Assembly (NCBI RefSeq): GCF_024505085.1
Contig: NZ_JANIBC010000003.1
Span: forward strand, 1-64,000
Length of the DNA: 64,000 nt
Origin: Parvularcula maris
Lineage (GTDB): Bacteria > Pseudomonadota > Alphaproteobacteria > Caulobacterales > Parvularculaceae
Direction of reading: 5' to 3'
The notes below the pieces were generated by a model that saw only the letters and a program-made list of their open reading frames with translations, did not search any database and had not been told where the DNA came from. A program made the position numbers and the translations under genes. How positions within the stretch are numbered: position 1 is the first letter of the stretch; every line of letters starts with the position of its first letter. Positions 52,800-60,709 of the stretch are shown here, piece after piece.

Positions 52800-54563
52800 C
52801 TACTCCGCCGGCTTCTCGGCTGGCTTCCGCTGGAAGGTCTGCTTGATGTTGCCGACGAGGTCCACCTCGACCCCTGCGCGCTTCATGATGAAGTACTGCT
52901 GCACGACGCCGAGGAAGGTGTTCCAGAACCAGTAGAGTACGAGCCCGGCCGCGAACGGCGCGAAGATGAAGATGAAGATCAGCGGCAGGAAGCCGAAGAC
53001 CTGCGCCTGCACCGGGTCGGCGGGCGGCGGGTTGAGCTTGGTCTGCACCCACATGGCCGCGCCCATCAGAAGCGGCAGGACGCCGATGGCGCCGATGAAG
53101 GGGATGCCCGTCGGGTCGAAGGGGAGGAGGCCGAAGAGGTTGAGGAAGCTCGTCGGGTCCTGCTCGGAAAGGTCGCTGATATAGAGGAAGGGCTCGTGCC
53201 TGATCTCGATCGTGGTGAAGAGCACTTTGTAGAGCGCGAAGAAGATCGGCATCTGCAGAAGCACCGGCAGACAACCCGCCGCCGGGTTGATCTTGTGCTT
53301 CTTGTAGAGGGCCATCATCTCCTGCTGCTGCTTCAGCTTGTCCTCGGCGTATTTCTCGCGGATGCGCGTCATCTCAGGGGTGACTTTGCGCATGTTGGCC
53401 ATCGACTTGTAGCTGGCATTGGCGAGGGGGAAGAGGAGCGCTTTGATGACCAGGGTCAGGAGCAGGATTGCCACGCCGTAATTGCCCGTCAGCTCGGCGA
53501 AGAAGTGCATGGTGTGGAAGATCGGCCGGGTCAGGAAGAACAGCATCCCCCAGTCCACCGCCTTGTCGAAATCGGAGATGCCGAGGCCGTCCTCATAGCC
53601 GCGCAGCACCTCGACCACCTTGGCACCGGCGAACATGTTCGAGGTGACCGTGGTCGCCTCACCGGCGGCGAGATAGAAGCCGTCGAGCTGGTAGCTGGAG
53701 CGGTAGGTCGGCGCGCGGGCACCCTCGACGCGGGCCAGCTTCAACTCGAAGCTCTGGTCTTGCGGCGGGATGGCGGCGGCGAGCCAGTACTTGTCGGTGA
53801 TGCCCGCCCAGCCGCCGCTGCCTTCGGTGGCCACGCTGTTCGAGGCCTTGTCGAGCTTCTTGTACTTCTTCGAGAACAGCTCGCCATCGACCACACCGAG
53901 GGGGCCTTCGAAGAGGATCATGAAGTTTTTGAGGTCGTCCGGCAGGTTCTTCTGCACGGCGAAACCGTAGGGCAGGAGGACTGCCTGATCGCCGCCGGTA
54001 TTGGTCACCGTGTGGTCACTGGTGAACATGAAGGCGCCATCCACCGAGATCGTCAGCTCGTGGCGGATGTCGCCTTCCTGCCGGGTCAGGGTGACCGGTG
54101 TTTCGGGGGTGAGCCTTGCGCCCTCGGGTGCTTCCCAGACGGCAGCGTCGTCGCTCTTGCCGTCGATGATGATGCCGGAACGGATATAGGTGGCGGTCTC
54201 GGTGGAGCGGGGGCTGAGGACATGGACCAGCGGCGCGTCGTCATCGACGCTGGTGCGATAGTTCTTCAGCGAGATGTCGTCGATGGTGGCGCCGCGCAAA
54301 TTGATCGAGCCGATCATGGTGGGCGTCTCGACCGCGATGCGGCCGGGCGCCTGCTGCAGCGCCTCGATCCTCGTCAGGGTGGCGTCCACCGTGGGGATCT
54401 CGAGACCCTGGGTCAGGTCTGGGCCTGCCTGCTCGGCAGCCTCGATACCCGCTTGGCGGCGCGCCTCCTGATAGGCCTCGCGCTGCGGGCCTGTGACCAG
54501 CACGTCCCACCCGATCAGGATGAGGAGCGCGAGCCCCACGAAGACGAGGATGTTGCGGTCCAT
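52800..54563 (-). CDS. yidC: Membrane protein insertase YidC
   Basis: 587 residues. N-terminal helix ILVFVGLALLILIGWDVLVT, large periplasmic beta-domain (about 60-340) and the conserved insertase core with helices containing GNYGVAILLLTLVIKALLFP, MYKKHKINPAAGCLPVLLQM (shared Pro/Gly turn) and APFAAGLVLYWFWNTFLGVV. The conserved Arg of the hydrophilic groove lies in the LVIKALLFPL region as Lys. It inserts inner-membrane proteins. yidD, normally between rnpA and yidC, is absent here. Confidence 0.97.
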   Translation of the reverse strand: MDRNILVFVGLALLILIGWDVLVTGPQREAYQEARRQAGIEAAEQAGPDLTQGLEIPTVDATLTRIEALQQAPGRIAVETPTMIGSINLRGATIDDISLKNYRTSVDDDAPLVHVLSPRSTETATYIRSGIIIDGKSDDAAVWEAPEGARLTPETPVTLTRQEGDIRHELTISVDGAFMFTSDHTVTNTGGDQAVLLPYGFAVQKNLPDDLKNFMILFEGPLGVVDGELFSKKYKKLDKASNSVATEGSGGWAGITDKYWLAAAIPPQDQSFELKLARVEGARAPTYRSSYQLDGFYLAAGEATTVTSNMFAGAKVVEVLRGYEDGLGISDFDKAVDWGMLFFLTRPIFHTMHFFAELTGNYGVAILLLTLVIKALLFPLANASYKSMANMRKVTPEMTRIREKYAEDKLKQQQEMMALYKKHKINPAAGCLPVLLQMPIFFALYKVLFTTIEIRHEPFLYISDLSEQDPTSFLNLFGLLPFDPTGIPFIGAIGVLPLLMGAAMWVQTKLNPPPADPVQAQVFGFLPLIFIFIFAPFAAGLVLYWFWNTFLGVVQQYFIMKRAGVEVDLVGNIKQTFQRKPAEKPAE

Positions 54564-54591
54564 CGGCTAGTCTTTCTGCTGCGCTGCCAGC

Positions 54592-54957
54592 TCAGTTAGG
54601 AGCGGCGCGCTCGTTGCGGAAGGGTCCGGCCTCGCCGGACGTCGCGGCGTCGTGAAGGGCCGCGCTCAGATCGTCAAGGAGACCTTGATAGGGGACGGTC
54701 AGCGCCCGCCGCCTGGCGATCAGCACATAGTCGTGACCGGGGCGCCCTAATGTAGGCAATAGCTCGCCTGCAGCGGCCCTGAGGCGCCGCTTGATGCGGT
54801 TTCTGACCACCGCATTTCCCGTCTTCTTGGTAACCGTCAGGCCGATCCTAGCGAAGGATAGGTCGTTGGAGAGGACCTGCATCGTGAAGCAAGAACGCCT
54901 GATCTGCTGCCCCTGGCGCGCGCGAAGGAAATCCGCGCGCCGCTTCAGGGTCTTCAG
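54592..54957 (-). CDS. rnpA: Ribonuclease P protein component, probable CTG start
   Basis: 121 residues when read from CTG at 54955-54957, giving KTLKRRADFLRARQGQQIRR at the front, the conserved N-terminal region of alphaproteobacterial RnpA. Later marks are FARIGLTVTKKTGNAVVRN and RIKRRLRAA (RNR-type RNA-binding motif), then GHDYVLIARRRAL. Between the CTG and the first ATG (54882) no GTG or TTG exists, and starting at that ATG would remove the conserved basic N-terminus. The CTG lies two bases after the rpmH stop, consistent with coupled translation. Confidence 0.88.
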   Translation of the reverse strand: MKTLKRRADFLRARQGQQIRRSCFTMQVLSNDLSFARIGLTVTKKTGNAVVRNRIKRRLRAAAGELLPTLGRPGHDYVLIARRRALTVPYQGLLDDLSAALHDAATSGEAGPFRNERAAPN

Positions 54958-54959
54958 TT

Positions 54960-55094
54960 CTAGGCCGACAGCTTCTTGCGCCCTTTGGCACGCCGGTTCG
55001 CCAGCACACGACGACCACCGACGGTGGCTTTGCGGGCGAAGTAGCCGTGACGGCGCTTACGCTTCAGGTTGGACGGCTGGAATGTGCGTTTCAT
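54960..55094 (-). CDS. rpmH: 50S ribosomal protein L34
   Basis: 44 residues, standard length: [20 protein letters not shown] and [20 protein letters not shown], ending KLSA. A basic rRNA-binding protein at the head of the rpmH-rnpA-yidC operon. Confidence 0.98.
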   Translation of the reverse strand: MKRTFQPSNLKRKRRHGYFARKATVGGRRVLANRRAKGRKKLSA

Positions 55095-55197
55095 CGGTGA
55101 CCACCGGTCTGAGTTCTGACAAGCCGGAGCCACTAACCGCAAAGCCTAGCCCTCGTCAACGCGCCAACGCCTCGTTTTTTTGAAGGGATGAACCACC

Positions 55198-56721
55198 ATG
55201 TCTGACGCCACCACGAGCTTCCGCGAGACCCATAGCGAGGGAGACATCGTCTCCAAGGCTCCCAGCAATGCGAACACCACCAACAGCTCCAAGAAGAGGA
55301 TCAAGGTCGATGCCTGCGTCATCGGCGCGGGCTCCGGCGGGCTGACCGCGGCAGGAGGCCTCGGTGCGCTCGGCCGCAAGGTCGTCCTCGTCGAGGGCGG
55401 CAAGATGGGGGGCGACTGCCTCAACTATGGCTGCGTACCCTCCAAGACGCTGATCGCCTCGGCCAAGACCGCGCATACCATGCGCGATGCGGCCCGCTTC
55501 GGCATCACGCCGGTCGAACCCGAAGTGCAGTTCCTCGACGTCATCGGCCGCGTGCAGCAGGTTATTGCCGACCTCGCCCACCATGACAGCGAGGAGCGCA
55601 TGAAGGAGGAGTTCAACGTCGACACCATCCGCGCCTATGCCCGCTTCACAGGGCCGCGTGAGGTGACGGCAGGCGACACGGTGATCGAGGCCAAGCACTT
55701 CGTCATCGCGACGGGCTCCTCCGCCTTCGTGCCGCCCATCGAAGGGCTCAAGGAAGCGGGCTACCTCACCAATGAGAGCGTCTTCGAGCAGACCTTCCAG
55801 CCGAGGCACCTCATCGTCTTGGGCGGCGGGCCGATCGGCATGGAGATGGCCCAGGCGCACCGGCTCCTCGGCTCGAAGGTCACGGTCATCGAGAAGGGTA
55901 AGATCTTCGGCAAGGACGACCCCGAGCTCGTCGCCGTGGTCCGCAAGCGCCTCGACGCGGACGGCATCGACATCCTGGAGGACTTCGAAGCCAAGAAAGT
56001 CGCGAAGGACGGCGACACCTTCACCGTCACCATCGTCCATGAGGACGGCACCGAGCGCACCGTCGAGGGCGACCAGCTCCTCGTCGCGGTGGGCCGGCGT
56101 CCCAATGTGGAGGGGCTGGACCTCGAGAAAGCGGGCATCGAGTACAGCCCGCGGGGCATCAAGGTCGACGACAGCCTGAAGACCACCAACTCCCGCGTCT
56201 TCGCTATCGGCGACGTCACCGGCGGGCTGCAGTTCACCCATGTGGCGGGCTACCAGGGCCGTCTGGCGGTCAAGAACATCCTTCTCAAAGCGCTCGGCGG
56301 TAAGAACAAGACGGACCACGTTCCCTGGGTGACCTATACCGAGCCCGAGCTCGCCCATGTCGGCCTGACCGAGAATCAGGTGAAGGAGCGCGGCATCAAG
56401 TACTCTGTCGTGCGCGCGCCTTTTCACGACAATGACAGGGCCAATGCCGAGGGCGAGACCGATGGCCTCGTCAAGGTGTTGGTTGGTTCAGACGGTAAAA
56501 TCTTAGGGGCCGACGTGGTCGGCGCCCATGCAGGAGAGGTGGTGCAGCAGTTCGCCCTGGCCGTGGCCAACGGCCTGAAGATGAGTGCCTTCGACAAGAT
56601 GATCGCCCCCTATCCGACCCTGGGTGAGATCAGCAAGGCGGCGGCGGATACGTGGAGCTTCGAAAAGCTCTTCACCCCGCTGAACAAGGCAGCCATCAAG
56701 GCGCTCGCGCTATTGGATTGA
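55198..56721 (+). CDS. MerA-like flavin disulfide oxidoreductase
   Basis: 507 residues of class I pyridine nucleotide-disulfide oxidoreductases. FAD motif CVIGAGSGGLTAAGGLG near 40, redox disulfide in GGDCLNYGCVPSKTL near 77, NAD motif VLGGGPIGMEMAQAH near 205. The C-terminal position of dihydrolipoamide dehydrogenase, HxHPTxxE, is APYPTLGE here, lacking the catalytic His and resembling MerA; but the N-terminal HMA domain and the C-terminal Cys pair of MerA are absent. Substrate therefore unknown. Overlaps the next gene by TGATG. Confidence 0.9.
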   Translation: MSDATTSFRETHSEGDIVSKAPSNANTTNSSKKRIKVDACVIGAGSGGLTAAGGLGALGRKVVLVEGGKMGGDCLNYGCVPSKTLIASAKTAHTMRDAARFGITPVEPEVQFLDVIGRVQQVIADLAHHDSEERMKEEFNVDTIRAYARFTGPREVTAGDTVIEAKHFVIATGSSAFVPPIEGLKEAGYLTNESVFEQTFQPRHLIVLGGGPIGMEMAQAHRLLGSKVTVIEKGKIFGKDDPELVAVVRKRLDADGIDILEDFEAKKVAKDGDTFTVTIVHEDGTERTVEGDQLLVAVGRRPNVEGLDLEKAGIEYSPRGIKVDDSLKTTNSRVFAIGDVTGGLQFTHVAGYQGRLAVKNILLKALGGKNKTDHVPWVTYTEPELAHVGLTENQVKERGIKYSVVRAPFHDNDRANAEGETDGLVKVLVGSDGKILGADVVGAHAGEVVQQFALAVANGLKMSAFDKMIAPYPTLGEISKAAADTWSFEKLFTPLNKAAIKALALLD

Positions 56722-57365
56722 TGGATGACAGCGACAGTTTGACCAAGGACGGCTCCTACAAGGAAGCCGTCCGTACGCTCCGCCACGATGCCAGGAACCT
56801 TCTCAACGGTATCGCCATCATGGCGGAGCACTTCGAAGGCACCGAGGACAAGAAGGCCGCGCGCTTCGTCTCCTATCTGGAGGACAAGGTGCAGACCATG
56901 GTCCGCCTCGGTGAGCGGGCCGAGACCTTCGCCTCGATGAGTGCCGGTGAGCGGCAGAGCGAGAGCCTGCCCTCCATGATCAGCAGCATCCTCGACAATC
57001 TCGGCGAGGGAGTGAAGCCGCCTTCGCTCCAGCTCTCCCAGACCCAGATGCTGTGCGAACCGCAGCTCACGGCGCTGGCCCTGCGCGAGGTGATCGACAA
57101 CGCCGTGAAGACCGGCGCGCCGGTCGCCATATCCTCCAGCGAGGACGGCGGACGGGTCGTGATCGCTGTCAGCGACGAGGGGCCGGGTATTCCCGAGCCT
57201 GCACTGCCCCATCTCTTCACCCCTTTCCGGGGGGCCAAACGGGCGGGCGGCACGAGCCTCGGCCTGCCGATCGCACGGCGTGCGATGGAGCTCCAGGGCG
57301 GCGGTCTCGACCTCAGGGCAGGTGATGAGGGCGGGACGGAAGTGGTCTGCTCGTTCCCCGCTTGA
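56721..57365 (+). CDS. Small soluble histidine kinase-like protein
   Basis: 214 residues. A short H-box AVRTLRHDARNLLNGIAIMA (His near 22) leads into an ATP-binding domain with N-box LREVIDNAVKTG near 125, G1 VSDEGPGIPEPALPHLFTPF near 155 and G2 GGTSLGLPIAR. No signal peptide, membrane segment or sensor domain. Start ATG overlaps the oxidoreductase stop, so the two are made together; a shared redox/stress signal is a plausible but unproven reason. Confidence 0.85.
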   Translation: MDDSDSLTKDGSYKEAVRTLRHDARNLLNGIAIMAEHFEGTEDKKAARFVSYLEDKVQTMVRLGERAETFASMSAGERQSESLPSMISSILDNLGEGVKPPSLQLSQTQMLCEPQLTALALREVIDNAVKTGAPVAISSSEDGGRVVIAVSDEGPGIPEPALPHLFTPFRGAKRAGGTSLGLPIARRAMELQGGGLDLRAGDEGGTEVVCSFPA

Positions 57366-57371
57366 ACCAGA

Positions 57372-58307
57372 CTAGACCGGCGTCACTTCCTTCGGCCAGC
57401 GGCGGTGGAGCCAGAGCCACTGCTCGGGCCGAGCCAAGATGAAGTCGCCCAGCACCTCGTTGATCCTTGCGGTCAGCTCCTCCGTGGAGCCTTCGTCCGG
57501 CATGATCGGGTTGTGCACGGTCAGAACGAAACGCACGCCAGGGCGGCGGATGAGCTGCAAGGGGACGATCGGCAGACCGAACTTCTTGGCCAGCCGTGCC
57601 GCCGCGGGCGGGGTCATCGCGGGGTAGCCGAGGAGGGGCACCTCGATGCCGTCATTGAGCTTCTGATCGACCAGCATCGAGATCGAGTGGCCGTCCTTCA
57701 GCGCTCCCATCAGCTCGCGCCCGCCGCGCTTGCCCTTGGGGATCTGAAGGCGGGAGACGCCGACCGCGCGAAGGTCGATGATGTGCTTGTCCACCAGCGC
57801 GTTGTTCGGTGCACGGTAGACCACGGCGAACTTTACTCCCTCCCGCTTGATGGTGCAGCCCATGGCCTCCCAGTTGGCGAAGTGACCCGAGACGAAGATC
57901 GCCTGCTGACCCTCTTCGGCGAAGCGCTGCATGCCCTCGGCGTTTTCCAGGGTGACCCTGCCTGCGAGCTTCTCGTAGTGGGCGTACTCGGCAGCCGTCC
58001 GGCCCGCATTCTCCCAGACGTCGCGCAGGATCGCCGAGCGCTCGGCGGGGGTCATGTCGGGGTAGATCAGTTTCAGGTTCCTCTCACCGCGTTGATGCAC
58101 CGTGTGCAGAAGAGGGCCGAGATAGCGCATGGTCCTGCCCAGAAAGGCCGAACCCGACTCGATGGAGAAGAGGCGCAGGATCTTCAGGAGACCAATGAAG
58201 AAGAAAGCCTCGATCCGCCGCTGAAGGGTGACGGGCTTGTTCTTCCGCGGCTCCGGAAGCTCGATCTCCGCATCCCAGGTCTTCGGGCTCGATACCGTCT
58301 CGCTCAT
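57372..58307 (-). CDS. Lipid A lauroyl/myristoyl acyltransferase-like (LpxL family)
   Basis: 311 residues. The HX4(D/E) catalytic motif appears as VSGHFANWEAMG near 144; VVYRAPNNALVDKHI and SISMLVDQKLNDGIEVPLLG follow the LpxL/HtrB pattern; N-terminal membrane anchor near 30-50. Adds a secondary acyl chain to Kdo2-lipid A precursors. Overlaps lpxK by ATGA on the same strand. Confidence 0.9.
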   Translation of the reverse strand: MSETVSSPKTWDAEIELPEPRKNKPVTLQRRIEAFFFIGLLKILRLFSIESGSAFLGRTMRYLGPLLHTVHQRGERNLKLIYPDMTPAERSAILRDVWENAGRTAAEYAHYEKLAGRVTLENAEGMQRFAEEGQQAIFVSGHFANWEAMGCTIKREGVKFAVVYRAPNNALVDKHIIDLRAVGVSRLQIPKGKRGGRELMGALKDGHSISMLVDQKLNDGIEVPLLGYPAMTPPAAARLAKKFGLPIVPLQLIRRPGVRFVLTVHNPIMPDEGSTEELTARINEVLGDFILARPEQWLWLHRRWPKEVTPV

Positions 58308-59284
58308 AGCTTCTCCTCGATCAGCCTCAGCAGCTCGGCCGGTTCAGCCACGCTGATTGTTCCGCCCACCGGCGTGATGCCTTCGTGGTCCTCCGTGCGA
58401 AGCCTCGCAAAATCCTTCTGCGTGGTGACGAGCATGGCGTTCGCTGCCTCGGCTGTCCTTCTCAGGCTGCGCAGGTCGCGCTCAGACAGGAAATGGTGGT
58501 CGGGGAAGGCGACGAACTCGGAAAGGTTCACCCCTGCATCGCACAGGCTGCGCTCGAAACGCTCGGGCCGCCCGATCCCGCAGAAGGCTACGACCGGGCC
58601 GGAGGGGAGGTCCGCCTCGTCCATCTCGAAGCGGGCGCGGAAAACCGGCTTGCCCTGGGCGAGAGGCTTCACCCTCTCCTCCGTTCGGTCTGAGGTCTCG
58701 CCGATCAGGACGATGGCGTCGCAGCGCGCTGCCGCCGCCTCGGGCTTCTCTCTCAAGGGACCGGCGGGGAAGACCTCCTCATTGCCGAACCATGCTTCGC
58801 CATCGATCAGGAGCAGCGAGCAGTCCTTGCGCAGGGAAGGGTTCTGAAGCCCGTCATCCATGAGGATGGGATCAGCGCCCGCCTCCGCCGCGAACCTTGC
58901 ACCGGCAGCGCGGTCCTTGGCTACGACGACCATTGCGTTCCGGGCGAGGAGGAGGGGTTCGTCACCGACATCTTCCGCACGGGCGGTGTCGGCGACCACA
59001 AGCGGTCCTTCCTCACGTCCCCCGTAGCCGCGTGTGAGGATGATAGGGGACCGTCCGGTCTTGATGAGTTCCTCGTTCAGCCAGGCCACGAAGGGTGTCT
59101 TGCCGACCCCGCCCATGGTGGCGTTGCCGACACAGACGACCGGACAGTCGATCTCGGCAGGCTGGCGCGTCTCGAGCCGCCGCTGGACCTCCCGGTGGTA
59201 GGCACTTCCTAAGGGCGAGAGCAGCTTGGCGCGCAGGGACGTGCCGGGCTTCTTCGACCAGAACGAGGGGGCGCTGAGCGGCAC
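58304..59284 (-). CDS. lpxK: Tetraacyldisaccharide 4'-kinase
   Basis: 326 residues. Walker A NATMGGVGKTPFVAW near 55, ILTRGYGG near 82, DPILMDDGLQNPSL near 141 (catalytic Asp/His-Asp region), and C-terminal TQKDFARL. Phosphorylates the disaccharide to lipid IVA. GTG start; one-base overlap with waaA. Confidence 0.95.
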   Translation of the reverse strand: MPLSAPSFWSKKPGTSLRAKLLSPLGSAYHREVQRRLETRQPAEIDCPVVCVGNATMGGVGKTPFVAWLNEELIKTGRSPIILTRGYGGREEGPLVVADTARAEDVGDEPLLLARNAMVVVAKDRAAGARFAAEAGADPILMDDGLQNPSLRKDCSLLLIDGEAWFGNEEVFPAGPLREKPEAAAARCDAIVLIGETSDRTEERVKPLAQGKPVFRARFEMDEADLPSGPVVAFCGIGRPERFERSLCDAGVNLSEFVAFPDHHFLSERDLRSLRRTAEAANAMLVTTQKDFARLRTEDHEGITPVGGTISVAEPAELLRLIEEKL

Positions 59285-60582
59285 TATCCGGCGATCCCGG
59301 CCCTTAGGAGGAGAGGTTCCAGGGCCTCGATCAGGGCTTCCAGAACGGTCTTCGCGCTCTTCTCCGACCAGCTCGCCGCCTGTCCGGCCATGGCCTTACG
59401 GGTCTTCTCGTCGCCGAGAAGTCGGATCAGGCTGGCGGCGAGGTCGCGCTCGTTGCGCACGAGGCCCGAGCTGCCCGAACGGCGCATGGCCGCGTAGGTG
59501 TCGGCGAAGTTGAAGACCTCCGGCCCGTGCAGGATCGCGCAGCCGAGCCTAGCGGGCTCCAGCGGGTTGTGTCCTCCGACGGGGAGCAGGCTGCCGCCGA
59601 CAAAAGCGATGTCGCTGACGGAGTAGAGTACGCCGAGCTCCCCCAAAGTGTCCGCGATATAGATCTCGGTCTTCTCGGTGAGGGCCTCACCTTTCGAACG
59701 GCGCGCGGTTTGAAAGCCCTGCTCCCGGCAGAGAAGCTCGACCTCGTCGCCGCGGACGGGGTGGCGGGGTGCCACGAGAAGAACCGCATCGTCCAGCTCA
59801 CCCATGATCTGCCGGTGCGCCTGAAGAACCGGAAGCTCCTCCCCCTCGTGCGTGGAAGCGGCCAGCCAGCGCAGCCGCGAGCCCAGCCAGCCCTTCATCT
59901 CGCCGATCTCTTCCGAAGGGGCGGGCAGGGGCTCGGCTGCGTGTTTGAGATTGCCCAACGTCCCCACCGGGCGCTGGGCGAGGGTCTCGAACCGCTCGGC
60001 GTTCTCCTGGTTCTGGCCGATGATGATCTCGAAGGCGGAGAGCAGCTCCTTGGCGGCGCGCCTCTTCCCTTTCCAGCTCTCGAAGGAGCGCGGCGACATG
60101 CGGCCGTTGATCAGGGCCAGCGGGATGTCGCGCCTGCCCGCCTCGTCCAGCATGATCGGCCAGAGCTCGGACTCGATGAACACCCCCGCATCCGGCTTCC
60201 AGTGGTCGAGAAAGCTGCGCACGAAGTGGGGCTGGTCGATGGGGATGTACTGATGAATGGCTATGGCAGGCAGACGCTTGCCCATCAGCTCGGCGGAAGT
60301 GACCGTACCCGAGGTGACCAGAAAGGTTAGCTCCGGATGGGCCTCGGCCAGGGCATCGACGAGGGGAAGCACGGACAGGCTCTCGCCGACGGATGCACCG
60401 TGCAGCCACAGCACCTTGCCCTCGGGACGAGGCCGTGAGGCCACCCCGCGCCGTTCGGAGAGACGCTGGGGGTCTTCCTTACCTGCGCGCAGGCGCCGCT
60501 CGAGCACGTAGTTGGCTGCCGGTTTCAGCAGCCGCGTTGCAGCGCGATAGGTCTTCAGCGACCAGGCCTTCGGCTCAGCCAT
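59284..60582 (-). CDS. waaA: 3-deoxy-D-manno-octulosonic acid transferase
   Basis: 432 residues, GT-B fold. LWLHGASVGESLSVLPLVDA holds the acceptor-side catalytic Glu near 69; VFIESELWPIML and LALINGRMSPRSF follow; donor-domain SDIAFVGGSLLPVGGHNPLE and EPARLGCAILHGPEVFNF. Adds Kdo to lipid IVA. The start MAEPKAWSL has GGAGGGGAG upstream. First gene of waaA-lpxK-lpxL, divergent from msbA-like. Confidence 0.95.
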   Translation of the reverse strand: MAEPKAWSLKTYRAATRLLKPAANYVLERRLRAGKEDPQRLSERRGVASRPRPEGKVLWLHGASVGESLSVLPLVDALAEAHPELTFLVTSGTVTSAELMGKRLPAIAIHQYIPIDQPHFVRSFLDHWKPDAGVFIESELWPIMLDEAGRRDIPLALINGRMSPRSFESWKGKRRAAKELLSAFEIIIGQNQENAERFETLAQRPVGTLGNLKHAAEPLPAPSEEIGEMKGWLGSRLRWLAASTHEGEELPVLQAHRQIMGELDDAVLLVAPRHPVRGDEVELLCREQGFQTARRSKGEALTEKTEIYIADTLGELGVLYSVSDIAFVGGSLLPVGGHNPLEPARLGCAILHGPEVFNFADTYAAMRRSGSSGLVRNERDLAASLIRLLGDEKTRKAMAGQAASWSEKSAKTVLEALIEALEPLLLRAGIAG

Positions 60583-60709
60583 GGGGTCTCCCCTCCAGTG
60601 AGCGTCGGCTATGCCCCAAGACGAAAAGAAAAGCACGTGAAGCAGATAGTTTTTTGGTAATGTCACGCGGCGCTGGACCCGAACCTTCCCCCGCGGCAAG
60701 GGGCGGCGG

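Noticed and set aside
52779-54599. 606-residue open frame antisense to yidC
   Set aside because: YidC domains are complete on the minus strand; the plus frame is unusually acidic and has no family match.
55156-56427. 423-residue open frame antisense to the disulfide oxidoreductase
   Set aside because: No family resemblance; the plus-strand enzyme is certain.
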